A stretch of 64,000 nucleotides of DNA from Oikopleura dioica. Its lineage: Eukaryota; Chordata; Appendicularia; Copelata; Oikopleuridae. Where the stretch lies: assembly GCA_907165135.1 (NCBI GenBank), contig OU015568.1, forward strand, positions 7,820,501-7,884,500. The letters run 5' to 3'. The notes beneath the pieces are model-generated. The model had not been told where the DNA came from. It did not search any database and saw only the letters and a list, made by a program, of their open reading frames with translations. This document shows positions 36,445 through 49,045 of this stretch, one piece after another; position 1 is the stretch's first letter; each line of letters starts with the position of its first letter. The translations under genes were made by a program, and so were the position numbers.

Positions 36445-39066
36445 ATGAAAGGTAAGATCAGATATAAGAGAAAGACTAAAGCATAAATTTAAGTGCTTTC
36501 GAGTCTCCTTGCAAGCTCTGCTCTCGCAGACATCTATCTGCACTTTCCTCGCGGATCTAATAATCGACTTAATGAGGACAATAAGGTTTGAAAGGTATCA
36601 TTTTTCTAACGAGACGACAATTTTCCAAGAATAACAATCGTGCTAACAACAACCGACTTTTCAACTCGCAAAACGGCAACACCGGGGGATATAATGTTGG
36701 AGATGTAACTATTGACCCCCACACTGACTACGACAGTCAAAATAAAGCAGTCTACTTTCAATCTGGTAAATTGGCGCCTTCTGAAATCTCCATCGAGTGG
36801 TTCAACCAGCATGGCTGTGGTACTGCCGACAAAAATGATGCGAACTGGATCAACTGCCAAATCGTCATCCAGTACATGTGCCAGGATTCATCCTCGACAA
36901 AAATGACAAACGGACTCAGCACTGAAAAATCTGCATATACAGCACCGCCAAACGATGAAATGTTTCATAACGAAACTATCGCCCGTCGAGACGCTGACTT
37001 TGAAAACAAGCCTGACTCTGGAATGCAGGAATCCTGGGAATCCTACGATGCTTGCTATAGAAGAGAGCGAAATCGGGGCCTCTTCATGGCAGACAAAAAT
37101 CCTGGGAGAACTAAAGGGGCCACAAAGACTCGACAAAACTCTGGAGGAACTCGATACGGATATGAATGTTCTGAGGAGCGAGACTACTATCCTTACTGGC
37201 ATCCATCTGAGTGGACAGATATCGCTGTCATGACTTCTGAGCCGACCAAGTGCGATGATTTACTCGAGAACTCTGGAAACCGAGTTGTCAAGCATGAGTG
37301 TGTTCATTTCATTGACGAAAACACCGTTCAAGGATGGTCCGAAGCTAACAATGAAGAAGCTTGCGAAATGAAGGGCGGCAAATGGATCGGATTCCAAATG
37401 TACAAGGATATTATTGGAGAAGATCCGCTTGAATGTGAGAAACTGATGGTCAAGAAAGAGGATATTCGATGGGCAGTTCCTCATTTAGCTGGCGCCGGCA
37501 GATATCTTGCTCCAAAAGAAAAATGCTTGGTTCTTCACCCCGAGCCAGAATGCATGGCTCCACCGAAAATGCGCACAAATCACAATGGAAACATCGAAGG
37601 TGGCGGTCTTCCAACATACAAATGGACTCTTCCTCACTTTGAAGCTGAAGATTTCTCGAAGGAATGCGCCGTCAGAATCCGATACAACATTACGACCAAT
37701 GATTACCCAGACGACTTTTCGACAGAACACACTGAAACACACTACGCTGCTCCTGAAATCTGGCCCAATCCGGTCGTCAACTACAAAGATGTCGATCTCA
37801 AACTGGCCATCAACACCGCTCAATTTGGTAGAACATTCCAGGATAGAACCCACATTTTCCAGGTAAACTCGGCTCTATTAGATAACGAGTTTACATTATT
37901 TTAGATTCTTCCACGCCCAGCGAGCATTCCGGATGATCACAAACTTTACAATGTCGGCGTCCGAGGACGAAGAGGAAATGCTGCTCAAACTTACCCAGCT
38001 GTTGAATACGACTTCAGCCCCTCAAATCTCGATATTAATTCCTATGATCTCGTTCATTTCCAATGGGAGGGCTCAAACACAGTTCCTTCTAGCACTGGTC
38101 AAGGAAAGGACAACACCGATCGAAACAACATTGTTCCATTGCTCGCTGCCAACCAAAACATCCCCGCTGGATTCATTGCGGATCAGCGACAGAACGACGA
38201 CCTTCCGGTGGATCACTTTTCTGTTGAAGAGGATGGAGAAACTAAGGTCTTCTATGTTCGAACTTCTCACGGTGCAAATCTCTTTGAAATCCCCGATATC
38301 TGTCACAGCTTTGGTATGGAAATGCCCATTCCAACCAGCGAGGCATACAATGAAGCTCTGAAAAATTACTGGGTCAATAATGAGGGCATCTGGAAGGGCG
38401 ACTTCCCTATCGGAGTTCATGGTAATCAAAAAGTCTGCTAACTGAGGTTTTCCTTCATTTCTAGCTCTATGGATTGAGAGTGAGTCTGGCGACGAAGCTG
38501 GCTTCAATTCATTCACTGGAGATAACCCACAGATGGAGTACTATGAAAATGTTGCCCACTATGCTGTGATGAACTCACAAGGAAACTGGTACGACGCTCG
38601 ACATGAACACGACTTTGCCTGGTTCCCATGCGTCAAACAAGTTTACGACGTTCCAACAACTGACCCTGAGATGTTTGCCGAATGGCTCTGGACCTCCTCC
38701 GACGTCAACGACCTCTCACACATGGACGACTTGAAGATTCAACTTGCATCAAGTGGATTCTACGGTTGCCATCATGAAGGCCATTGCTCAAACTCAGTTG
38801 AAGCACCAAAGGAAGTGATGAACCCAAAGCTGAACAACGCACCTCCTTCTTTCAAAGGAAATGTTGTGAAGATGAACCCAGGTACTTTGATTTCAAAAAT
38901 TCCAAAGATTCTTACGTTTATTTCAAGGAGTTCATCATTACATGTGCACTAGGAACGGGTTCGAAATTCCAAGTAGCTTTCTTTATAAATGAGTAGATAT
39001 TAAACCCTCAAAAGAAACAACGCCTTCACCAACCGACATCAGAAAGGAACCATCATCGTCCACTAA
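36445..39066 (+). CDS. Secreted DD3-3 family protein
   Basis: Seven exons (36445-36451, 36494-36585, 36630-37862, 37905-38421, 38465-38881, 38928-38952, 39015-39066) encode 780 aa, divisible by three. A signal peptide (MKVLSSLLASSALA) precedes DIYLHFPRGSNNRLNE. Family landmarks follow: NNNRLFNSQNGNTGGYNVGD, VHFQWEGSN and near the end HHYMCTRNNAFTNRHQKG. These match Dictyostelium DD3-3 and its relatives in various protists and marine animals. Many paired cysteines suggest an extracellular fold; the function is unknown. The last intron (38953-39014) must be GA-AG. The first coding exon holds only seven bases. Confidence 0.8.
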
Positions 39067-39241
39067 TTCGATCCACAGTTTAGATGCTGCGACTTCTGAT
39101 TTACTCATCAATAAATTTCAATCTTCTTTCCTGGCTTCTATTTTCATTTCATGATAATTTCATGATTAGGGGCAGATTTTTGGCAGATATGAAAATTTGC
39201 ACAGCCTTTCCGCAATAAAATATGCAAAAGTCTGCTCGCCA

Positions 39242-39248
39242 TATAAAG
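39242..39248 (+). promoter_or_regulatory. TATA box of candidate peptide precursor
   Basis: TATAAAG lies 57 bases upstream of the ATG at 39299, an ordinary spacing for a short 5' leader. Confidence 0.5.
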
Positions 39249-39298
39249 TACTTCAGTCATGAGCTTCTGCACTGCAAAATTTGAAGATAAAATTTAAT

Positions 39299-39634
39299 AT
39301 GAGATTTTTACTCCTATTTCCAATGATATCCGCCGATTATTCATACGCAGCGATAAGCCCGCGAAGCTTTGGTAAGAAATTGCAAGCTAAACATCAGCGA
39401 AGAGCAGAAGAGCTTATAACTGAGATCGCTCAACATCCTTCGAAGTTATTTAACCTTCTTAAAGCAAACGTGCGATCGTTCATGCGCGGCACTCGCGGTG
39501 GATTTGGCCCAAGCGTGCCGTTTTCCGACTTGGAGCTTGACGATGAGCTGTCCCGAAGTCTCCGCGCTCCGGAAGAAGAAGCTGGCGAAAAACATACTCG
39601 AGGAGCTGCTCCTTTGGCTCCCTTTTTCGGATAA
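39299..39634 (+). CDS. Candidate amidated-peptide (neuropeptide-like) precursor
   Basis: A single exon encodes 111 aa starting at the first ATG after the TATA box. The start MRFLLLFPMISADYSYA is a likely signal peptide. Potential processing sites follow (GKK, HQRR). The protein ends KHTRGAAPLAPFFG, where the final Gly before the stop would donate a C-terminal amide, giving a peptide ending Phe-Phe-amide after cleavage at Arg. No cysteines are present and the central part is charged. I know no matching family. It could also be an ordinary small secreted protein. Confidence 0.5.
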   Translation: MRFLLLFPMISADYSYAAISPRSFGKKLQAKHQRRAEELITEIAQHPSKLFNLLKANVRSFMRGTRGGFGPSVPFSDLELDDELSRSLRAPEEEAGEKHTRGAAPLAPFFG

Positions 39635-40582
39635 GCTCAAATTTTGCCTGCTTGCGTAGTCTATTCGTCCTTTCCTTATCCTCTTTCTGCATACAAATTT
39701 TCAAGTCGCAACGAATTAAAATTAATTCTTCGGCTGGATTTTTAAATGGTCGATTTATTTAGCACCGCGGAACCGGTCGGTCGGAGTTAATGCCACCATT
39801 AGAAACGATGAAGTGTGGTAAATCACAGAAAACGGAAAGAGGATTACGGAGCAAATGAAGACTGATGGTTTTATTCGAAGGGGGAGAACTAGAATTTTGA
39901 ATTGAGCAGGAAAGAGAAAGGATCAATATTGTGATAAGAAAGTCGACAAAATCAGAAGCGGAGAAAGAGCACGCGACGAGCGGGCAAATTCGATCATTTG
40001 CGTCTCGTACTCTTTCTCGTTCTAGCAAGAATCTACGCACCGGTAGTTACTATACTTTTTCGTTTTTTGCCAAGAGGGATGAGCTGAATATATATATACA
40101 TATGAATAAATAATTGAATAAGTCGGTTTGTCATTGAGTGGGATAGGTGGCGCACACAAAGTTGAACGTGGTTGATATGTTGAATGTATATGCCAATTTT
40201 GAACATCTGTTGATAGCAAGGAAGAGTTTCATTTTTTTCACAGGGCAACGAATTGGGCCTAACTGTTCGGGAAACACCCGAATAGCGAAAATCGTACATA
40301 CAGCGATAGGAAGCTAGAGGAAGTTATTTTCACATTTGGGATGTATTTTTCTCTTGATTTTTTCACCAATACATGGATAAATTAAAAAATAAATATCAAG
40401 GGGTCGTATCCATTTGAAAATGAAAAAAAAACTGAACATAACATTTTCTAAACTGAAATATGAAATGGGCAAAGGATTAAAAAAGAGAAGATTGAAGAGC
40501 GATGGCGAGGGAGTACGGTAAAACGGATGGCTAGGCGCGGCCAGAATTGCTTGGCCTGGGAAATAGAATGTTAGAATGAGTC
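39635..40582. other. Spacer between peptide gene and FNDC3 3' end
   Basis: AT-rich, with no supportable gene. It should hold the 3' untranslated region of FNDC3 on the minus strand. Confidence 0.4.
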
Positions 40583-43500
40583 TCAGCTTGTCTGCCAGTG
40601 GTGACCGCACAGGGCGATTAGGACGGCAACAATAGCAAACGCAAATACCAGCAGCGCTGAAGGGGGAATTTAGTTTGTTTTTATGTTTTCGAGCTCACCG
40701 GTGATTGAATCTTCTTCAAAGATCTTTTTCATTGAAGGCGTCGACTTCTTCGTCTCCTTGACTTCTTTGACTTCCTTGAAGACGAGGCAGAAGGACTTCT
40801 CAGGCGAGCACTCTGCCCATTGACCATCACGTTGGGATTGAACCCGCACCGCGTAATTAATATTTGTGTCCAGATTCTCAATCTTGAGCTCTTGTTTTGT
40901 CGTCGTCAGCGATCTGAGTGTTTCATCCCCTCGGAGAAGCTCGACACGGTATTTCAAGTCTACCAAGTTGCTCTCCATCGTCCAAGAGATCGTAGCCGAG
41001 CGATTTTCTACATTCGTAGCTACCACAGGAGCGCGACGGATATTCGGAGGAGGACATCGGGGAGTTGTGACTTCGAAAATAGAGCTGAAAGGTCCATCTC
41101 CAGAGCTGTTGCTGGCAGAGACGCGGAACCGATAGCTCGTGCCTTCCGTCAACTTGGATATTTTGTTGTAGCTCTTTTCGCCCCTGTAGATCACCTTCCA
41201 CGAGCTAAAGAGAATATTATTATGATGGATTGGTGAAGGGCGTGAACTTACCCTTTTGAGTGACGTTGGAGCATGTATTTGTTGTTTGAATCTGTCCATT
41301 GGAGTTTGACAGAGGTGGGATGAACTTCGAGGAGAGTTAGGACAGGCGCTGTCGGAGGAAGAGGCTTCGTTTTTACATGTATCCAATCTAACATGACGCA
41401 AATTTGATGAATCTGATTGCGAATTGCATATTTACCTGACCACGGACTCGGACCCCTGTCGTTGACAGCTCTTATCCTGAATCGATAAGTTTCCTCGGGC
41501 ATGAGATCATCAATTTCGACTCTATCGTCATCCCCAGATACCACCGTTGAGCATCGCTCCTCGGAGGACATTTTGTATTCAACTGTGTATGATCTAAATG
41601 GGGGTTTGCCATTAGTAATTAATAAATACGACGTCGCTTACGTTATTTTGGAGCCCTGATCTTGCGGCTTGGGCCACTGCAGAAGCGCCCACTGACGAAC
41701 AATTGGGGTAGAAGTTGGCATCAGCGAAACAGAAAGCTTTGGAACGTGAGGAATTGATGCGTTTGTTTTTACAGAACATGGAGAGGAAAATCCTAGAATA
41801 AGGTAAATCGCGGATAATTGAATTTGCACTCACCAGATTGACCAACAGAATTTATAGCGGCAACTTTGAATACGAAATGAGTGTTAGCAGCGAGCCCGGT
41901 ACGCTCCAATTTGGTCGAGTTGACGTTCAATGACAGCGTCTTGCCTTCGCTTCTGATCTGGACATAATATCCTGAAAGATAATTTTAACATTGACTCTCT
42001 TTGACAGGATCTCTATTTACCTGTTATCGGAGAGCCATTGGCGACTGGCTCTCTCCACTCGATCGCGACTGCGTCCGATTGTACAGAGGTCACCGAGGGG
42101 CTTTCGGGAACTGAGGGAACATCCGCGAGGGTCTGGAATTCTGTCGAGTTCCATTCACTTTCCTCAGAGCCGGAATTCACCGTCCTCAAGTGGACCTTGT
42201 ACGTCCTTCCAGAGAGTAGGTTCTCCAGGGTTGCTTCTCTAGCGGATCGAAGACCATCTTTGAACTGTACACGATCATCAGAATCATCAGCTTCGACAGG
42301 GGCACTTTCTGTCTTGTGATCGTAATATCCAACTTCAGTGAGTCGAATTTCATAGCGAGAAACGCTTCCACCCGCCACGCACAGCCCGACCGACCAGCTC
42401 AAAGAGCAGGAATCCGTGCCAATATTGGTCACGTCGATCTTTTTCGGAGCTAGTGGTCTTCCGGGAGGCGTGTTGATCATTTCGGGGAGGGACCAGACCG
42501 AAGCCATGCCGTGTTGGTTTACGGCTTGGACGCGGTATTCAATTTTGGAGCCGGGAAGGAGATCTGTAAAGACATGGCTGGTTTCATTGCCTAGAAATCG
42601 ATGATTGAGTGGGGAAATGAAATGGTTTTACCTTTGTATTTCAACTCCCAAGCAGATTGATTCTGATTAGCATATCGCTGTTGAACTCGGAATTCAGTAA
42701 TAGAGCTGCCACCTGTTTCTTTAGGCGCCTTCCACTCCAGCGTAACATTATATAACGGGCGTGCGCGACTCTTCTCTAATAACACGGGCTTATCAAAAAG
42801 TTTAAGAGGGTAACTTACCTTCTGAGATGTTGGTATTCTTCTCGAGGCGCGTTCGGATCGGCCTGCTGGGCTGTGTGGGAGGGTCTTGTCCAGTGCTTTC
42901 GTCGCAAGGTTTACAGAAGTCGGATTGGCCGTCCTTTGTCAATCCTGCTACACGGAAACGGTATCTACGAATTCTTTAGCAGGTATTAGAGAGCTCCGTT
43001 GTACCTTGCAGCTTTTTTGAGCTCTCGAAAGGAGTAGTGAGTCTCTTGACCTTCGTAGGCAGTTTTGAAAGATTCATCGTCGTGGTATCTGTGTGTGATT
43101 TGCTTCATCTGCAGGATATACTTGGTCACACCCGCCATCGGCGACCAAGAAACGTCAATCGAGGTCGAAGAAGTTTTCTTTGCTAAATAGCCGTGTGAGT
43201 TTGAAAGAAGGAATGCGTGGGAATCTTACCTTTGAGATTGTCTGGTGCACTTGCTCGCGATCTTCGTGACTTTGGTTCGTAGTCTCCTTTTCCACGCTAA
43301 ACAGAATTCAATCCATGCTCAGTGGTTCTGTGTTTTACCTTGTGTGGTCGGTGAATGTCAGGTGACTTTTCTCTATTGTCAATATTGTTTTTGCTGATTG
43401 CTTCTGTTCTGAAGTTCTGCACTTGACTTGGGTCTCCTTCAATGTTCAGGTATCGGGCCTTGACACGGGATAGGTAGTTGTTTTCAGGAATGAGCTTGGC

Positions 43501-46500
43501 GACTTCGTACTCGAGCTTGAGGCCCTGATAGACCAGCTTCCAGGCATCGTCCTGGGCGCTCGTGGTGTTTCGAATTTCAAGAATATATGACAGGTTCTCT
43601 TCGTTTAAATCTGACTTTTCATCGGAGCGAACTTTGTTCCATTTGATAATCGCCCAGTTGTGCGAAAGCTTGACGATTCTTGGTGAATCGATTTTGGAAA
43701 GTGTGCTTTTTATGTTCTTCTTTTCTTCGTCTGTTTCTGCTCCTTTCGAAGGAGCGAGCGATTTGTTCATCTGTTCTTTGGCGGTGACTAGAAATTAGAG
43801 TTTGATAACGCAGATTAAATTAAAGACACCTTTATTCTGCTCGTTGATAGTGGCGATGTCATGGTTGTAAACGGGCTGGTAGGAATTGCCGTTGTGGACA
43901 TATGGAGGTGCAGCTTCGTGTGAAACATGCTGCATCGGCATCGCGTGCTGGATCTACAAGCGCATCAAAAATTTGATTCTCATCGTTAAATTATCTTTAT
44001 TTTAAATAAGAAAACTGAAGAATACACGATAGGAATAGAAATTCGCATAAGATATGCTTCATGCAAGGCATAATGCTCTCGCCCCTAAGAACTGGTCATC
44101 CGTCAAATCCGCTAATCGTATTGATTCTTGATGCGCATTCCTGATACTGCGGTCCGGGTAATACAGAATAGACCTTGATCATGTGTCCCGTGTTGGGATC
44201 CGTGTCCAGTCTCATGTATACTTGATAGCCGATGGGAGGTGCAATTGGAAGAGGCATACCCGGAGATACGGGCATAGAAATTCGAACGGGGCCTCGGTAC
44301 ATATTCTGTGTCCCGTCACAATTTGGCAGCGTAATTTCCATACCAGCGGTGACCTCAAGGTCCACAATTTCTTGAGTGTAGCCAAGGCCGCCGAACATGT
44401 GAGCAGGCTGGTACGCCGGAGCGGCAGCGGCGACCATCGTATCATGGAGTTCGAGTTCTTTTAGCGCTAGAAATATAATTTAACACATTTTTTCACAAGA
44501 ACAAATGATAAGTTGTTCGAAGAAGATTAATTTATTGAAAGTCATTTTCCCAAAAAAGTTATTCTGACGTCAGTGGCACTAATTAAAATGAGTGCGTTGT
44601 GTATTTCCCCTGGCATGTTTCCACTAACCTAGCAAATGTCTTATACGTTCTCGAAGAATTATTAACTTGTGACGGGTTTACAATTTCAGCATTTTGTGGA
44701 CACAGAAATCATCATTTTTTGGCGAAAAAATGATAGAAATCGAATGTTGCTACTAAAGTAAGCCGGCCTTTCGAAAGTAATCGATCTGTGCCTGAAGTGT
44801 GGGATCAAATTGTCGGCTTCTCTCCATTATCCGAGAGATATGGAGCGGGCTCCAATCGAGAGTAATTATTCTGAGCGGCACAGAAAATAGAACTTGATTT
44901 CAAGCCCGCCCGACGTTCCCTATTATTTGATTGCTCATTTTCTCTCTAATTAAGGGCCCCTGCCGGCTCAAGCATGATCAAGGCGCAATTTCACCCTCGT
45001 AAAGCCGGCAAACGACCTTGATCACGTAAAAATCAAATTTTTTGTCGAAAAAAACAAAAAGTCAGCATTATAAAATAGACCCGATTATATTGAAAAAAGT
45101 CCAAAGGTCACCGCTTAATTTAAAGCAAACAGATCAATCATCGGTCAAATTATACGGTAAGAGTTCAATAGACTTTGAGACTTTGAGTTTTGGCTTGACT
45201 TTACCCTTGGTTTTGCGTTTTTTCTTTCTTCCCCGCGTCATGTGAACTCTTATCATAAAAATCTTCTCTGAGGAAAAAAACTTTCTTTATCAATTTTGTT
45301 TATTGTCCGCTTTTATTAGAATTCCGATGCATTTAGTTGACGCTTCAGGTGAGTAGTGGGAGCAGGCGTTTTTTGAGGAGGGAAGAAGACTCTTGCCCCG
45401 AGGGTCTTGCCCCGCTAGTTGCGTCGGCAGCTACTGGACTAAAGGCGGCGGTAGGGAGCAGTAGAACGCGCTTCTGCCTAGAGAAGACGCATGACGCCAA
45501 TCCCTTTTTTGCGTCTTACTCTGTTAACCCGGGCAAATTCACTGTCACGCTTCCCCACTACAGTAGCCACAATAGCTCCTCCCTGGGGACGTCACACTTG
45601 CCAAGCATATTTACTAGATTCTCAACACTCTTAGACAAAAGAAATGCTAAACACCTGGACCTGCCTTTGAAATCAACGAAAAATTGACACTAACCCTGAT
45701 AATAGTAAAATATCGCCTGGTCATTGGTTAACATCTCTGGCGGCAACATATCTTCCTATATAAACACTCTTTATCGTGACATTCATTCGAAAAAACCCTT
45801 GGTAACTTGCCCTTAGGCCGTGTGCCTCGGTCATTTCACCACCCCACCGGCGGGACAGGAAAAACAAACAAAACTTCCCAACGCAATTTTACAAGGTTTG
45901 TGTCAAGGTTACTCACAATGTGGCGCTGGGGGATTGTTCTGGGGAGCACTGGAACTTTCTTGTACAGGAACTTTCACCAAGAGTTCAACAAACAGTAATT
46001 TATCGCTAAAATTTTATACTACAAATCGTATTTCTACTTTAAAGACTCCAAGTTCCAAGCGAAAACTTCACGAGAATCACGGTAGATTTGCGAAACTCTG
46101 GCTTGGACAGGCAACTGGGCAGGAGTGTGATTATGTGGAGGAAGTGGAGGAGGCGACATGTGATGAGAATAAGGCGGATGGTGGTGGTGATGGAGCAGAG
46201 GCGGTAATGGCGGCGATTGGACAGGAGTAGCTCCGTTTGAAGCTACGGTGGTCAGAGGCAGCTGAGGAACGTAGCCATTTGCATGGTAGGCTGCTGGGAC
46301 TGGCTCAAGGCCCGGCGGGTGAGAGAGGGTCTTTTTAATTCGATTCACGAAAAAGTTCGAACTCAAGGACTTTGGTAAGATAAAAATATAGTTGGTGAAT
46401 CGTTGCCTGAGCCGGAAGTGGCGTTGGATTAGCGGAACTTTCTTCACTTTCTTCCGTGACTTCATTCTCCGCCGAGTTTTCTTCATTCCGAGCATTTAGA

Positions 46501-46649
46501 GATTCTTCTTCAGTTTCACCATTCTTTTGAGCTGCCTCTCCATCGTTGTCGACATCATCTTCGACGAGTTGGAGTTTTTCTTTGACGGGGCCGACGGGAC
46601 TGATTTCGACTGGCTCGGCGTTGGGCTCGGCTTGTATTGACGCCGGCAT
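40583..46649 (-). CDS. FNDC3: Fibronectin type III domain protein FNDC3
   Basis: Minus-strand gene. The 5' exons are 46649-46407, 46330-46081, 44466-44141 and 43953-43830; further exons run down to a stop at 40585-40583. The segment at 44.1-44.4 kb (DLEVTAGMEITLPNCDG then VRISMPVSPG) aligns in order with the conserved FNDC3 N-terminal block. A series of FN3 domains follows, with typical pieces such as YRFRVSASNSSGDGPFSS and KTKPLPPTAPVLTLLEVHP. The protein ends with one membrane anchor (LLVFAFAIVAVLIALCG) and a short tail. FNDC3 proteins are tail-anchored ER/Golgi or acrosomal proteins. Introns 43954-44140 (GA-AG) and 46331-46406 (GC-AG) are non-canonical with complementary ends. The two most 5' exons, Pro/His-rich, are less certain. 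Confidence 0.82.
43954..44140 (-). other. GA-AG intron of FNDC3 with complementary ends
   Basis: On the minus strand the donor is CAG|GAATGCGCATCAAG and the acceptor is TTGATGCGCTTGTAG|ATCCAG. GCGCATCAA and TTGATGCGC are exact reverse complements four or five bases from either end. No GT occurs between the conserved coding segment and the stop codon, so a GT donor is excluded. Confidence 0.75.
44467..46080. other. Large FNDC3 intron with an unexplained GC-rich insert
   Basis: Most of this 1.6 kb intron is AT-rich, but about 45330-46010 is GC-richer. On the plus strand that part reads like a promoter plus leader: GGTTAACATC, TATATAAAC (about 45759), then open frames from about 45800 to 46000. 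It could be part of a solo LTR or a transposon remnant. I found no flanking duplication and no recognisable protein. Confidence 0.35.
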
Positions 46650-47314
46650 CGACTGTGACTGGTCTCACCTCAAATCCGATTTCCGTTTCTGAAATAACAA
46701 ACGCGTTATGAAACTTTCGACAGTAAGTGTTACAGTCAGCTGGAGGTGGGTAAAAAACAGACAGAAATTCATTCATCGAGAATATCTTATTGAATTAGAC
46801 TTATTCTTCCTTCTTTCTACATACTGTTTTTGGCCGCCAGATACTGTAGTTATTTATTATTAAAAATATTGTCTGGCTAATGATTGCAGACTGGGGGCTG
46901 CCAGATAAAGCAGAAAATCGCTCTTGAAGAGCATCAATCAAAATGACGACAATTTTCGTTTTTCCTCTTTTCTCGAGCACATTTTCTGTTGTAGTCTGAC
47001 TATCAAAATAGACCCTAACGTCCCCCGAAGCGCTTTTTGTCTTTACGACATTTTCGGAAATTTCGAACTCTTCGCGTCTTTTCTCAATTAGTTTATCTCC
47101 TTCTCTAAGAGTTTTCTGTGTCTTTTTTATCTATTCTAATAATGAATAATTTGACTAAATTGAAATTATGCGATTTTTTTCGCTAAATTGATTGATTTAT
47201 TAATGGGTAGTGCTACTTTGACTGTGGGAGTGAAAATTTGCGATTTTAAATTTTAATCACGTAGAGGCGTAGTGTACCCAGCATTTGTCACTGCAACACG
47301 TAGTGTTAGGGCGT

Positions 47315-47363
47315 CCAATGAGAATGCGCCAAGCGCGCGGCGCGGCCAATCAGCGCGCGCGAG
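47315..47363. promoter_or_regulatory. CCAAT/GCGCGC promoter-like patch
   Basis: CCAATGAG (47315) and CCAATCAGCGCGCGCGAG (47346-47363) lie in a short GC-rich island. The second is nearly identical to CCAATGAGCGCGCGCGAA upstream of THOC3. FNDC3 transcribed leftward is the nearest candidate target. Confidence 0.5.
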
Positions 47364-47548
47364 CCAGCGCTCATTCATTTTCCGCGCCACTTTCGAGAAT
47401 CTACGACGTGAGATCAACTCGATCTAACCACTTTGTTACTGATCTGGCCTAATTCTAAGCCCAGGTCAGTGCGAACTCACGGTCTTAGGCTTATGGCCAC
47501 GTCAGGTTAAATTCTAAACCGCTGTCTGATGACAAAGCAGTTTATTGA

Positions 47549-47728
47549 TATTTAACTTTTTCTAGCGATGACATCCAATGAATCTATAAGAAGAAAAATT
47601 ATCAAATAACTTTATATTTTTATCTTTAATATTTCGATAGACTAAAGTTTTTTAAATATAAAGTTTTTTGATAATTATTCTTCTTTTGGACTGGAAGTGG
47701 ATGTTATCGCTAAAATAAGTTAAATACC
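47549..47728. repeat. Long imperfect hairpin
   Basis: The left side (TATTTAACTT, TAGCGATGACATCC, AGAAGAAAAATTATCAAA, AACTTTATATTT) recurs in reverse complement on the right, including TTATCGCTA and AAATAAGTTAAATA. Arms of about 75 bases surround a small AT-rich loop. It is probably a decayed miniature element. Confidence 0.6.
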
Positions 47729-49045
47729 GACGAGCTGTTATTATTCTGGTGTTCCGTAGCGAGGTAAACTGAATATTTCCTAGGACTCGCTTATCTATCC
47801 GAATTATTCTCTCTTTTGATGGTTCATATTTGCGAGTTGTCAATAAGGATCGTTCTCTCTAACTCCGAGTCTGAAAGCTTGAAGCTCGCCAGACTGCTGG
47901 TCGAAATTCCTCGCTAGCTAATCTAACAGTCGTCGATATTTTAGATAGTCAGACAACGCTCTGTCTCTTCTTCTAAGGTCAGCAAGATAAATTGTCAATC
48001 AATGGTAGAATTTTTTTCTTGGTCTCTTGAAAAAAGTGAAAAAATATCTCAAGAAGAAAAATATCTGGCGGGGCGATACTGAATGACTTTGTATATCTTA
48101 TCAATCTCCTGAGTCTCTCTCTCCCTCTCTTTCTGTTTTATTCTTGATTCTCTGTTTTGATAAATACCCAAGGCGTGCTCGAGTCCATGTGAAAGTTCCT
48201 CAACTCTCAAATTGAATCGACTCTCGGAATAAATAATTATTTGTCCAGGTAATCGCAGCAGCTCGATCAACTTATCTAAGAAAGAAGGCGTTTATTTACA
48301 CTCCAACGATCGTCTATAAAATGCGGAAACGTCAGCAATAAGCATAACGATGAAGCTAATAACCAACAATTTACGATTATTGCTAATAATTTATTTGTTA
48401 ATAACTTTTTGTAATAATTCATTTAACAAGTCGGTTAAAAATGCACCTTGGCAGATCGGCTTACTGTAATTGAGCGACTGTAAGCGCACCTGAACATGAC
48501 ATAGATCTCATTCTTGTCCCCCTCTCTCTTTTTGGCAAAGTGTTCATTAATCCGGCTGGTGTCGTCTTAAACTCTCAGGGTAAATCCCCTCGTTTTTATT
48601 AAATTGATCTTTTGGTCGGATCAAGCCGAAGAGTCTTCGCCTCATATTATTATTAGCGAAAGTCAAAATCAATTATCCAAAATTGCGCTTTCCTTCTTCA
48701 CCTTTCCGAAGAGCCTCGACGTCATAATGGCCGTTTTTTCAAGACTACTATTTAGACAATTTAATTGAAAACATCACGGGTGTCCAGTGTAACGTCATGA
48801 CTGCGAAATTATTCGAAGGATCATTTTTATTATAAGGGCATTTTGATCTTTAATAATTTATTAATAATAAATGAAGCAATTATAGTAAAATATTGACATG
48901 AAGATTTCGGATCATCGTGGAAAGGGGAAGAATTTCGACTCGTTTTTATGAAACTACAAATACCAAACAGTGACTCGTCCCTTAATCAAATATCCTTTCG
49001 CACGCGGAAGAAAAAATCGCGAATCCCTCATTTCAAAATCGCAAA

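Larger units (their letters stand above)
46650..49045. other. Intergenic region between FNDC3 and XK-related gene
   Basis: No gene is supported in 2.4 kb. It contains a GC-rich CCAAT promoter-like patch (47276-47400), a long imperfect hairpin (47549-47728) and otherwise AT-rich sequence. Confidence 0.5.

Noticed and set aside
36586-36629. A 29-base GG-AG intron in DD3-3
   Set aside because: A canonical 44-base GT-AG intron (36586-36629) gives a better match to the DD3-3 N-terminus, so the non-canonical reading is unnecessary.
37485-37853. Minus-strand frames within the DD3-3 gene
   Set aside because: They mirror a conserved plus-strand exon and have no motif of their own.
44096-44140. An alternative terminal exon of FNDC3 ending at the TGA near 44096
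   Set aside because: The next FNDC3 exon joins in perfect phase with a paired-end GA-AG intron, and the homology continues; a terminal exon would truncate the protein before all FN3 domains.
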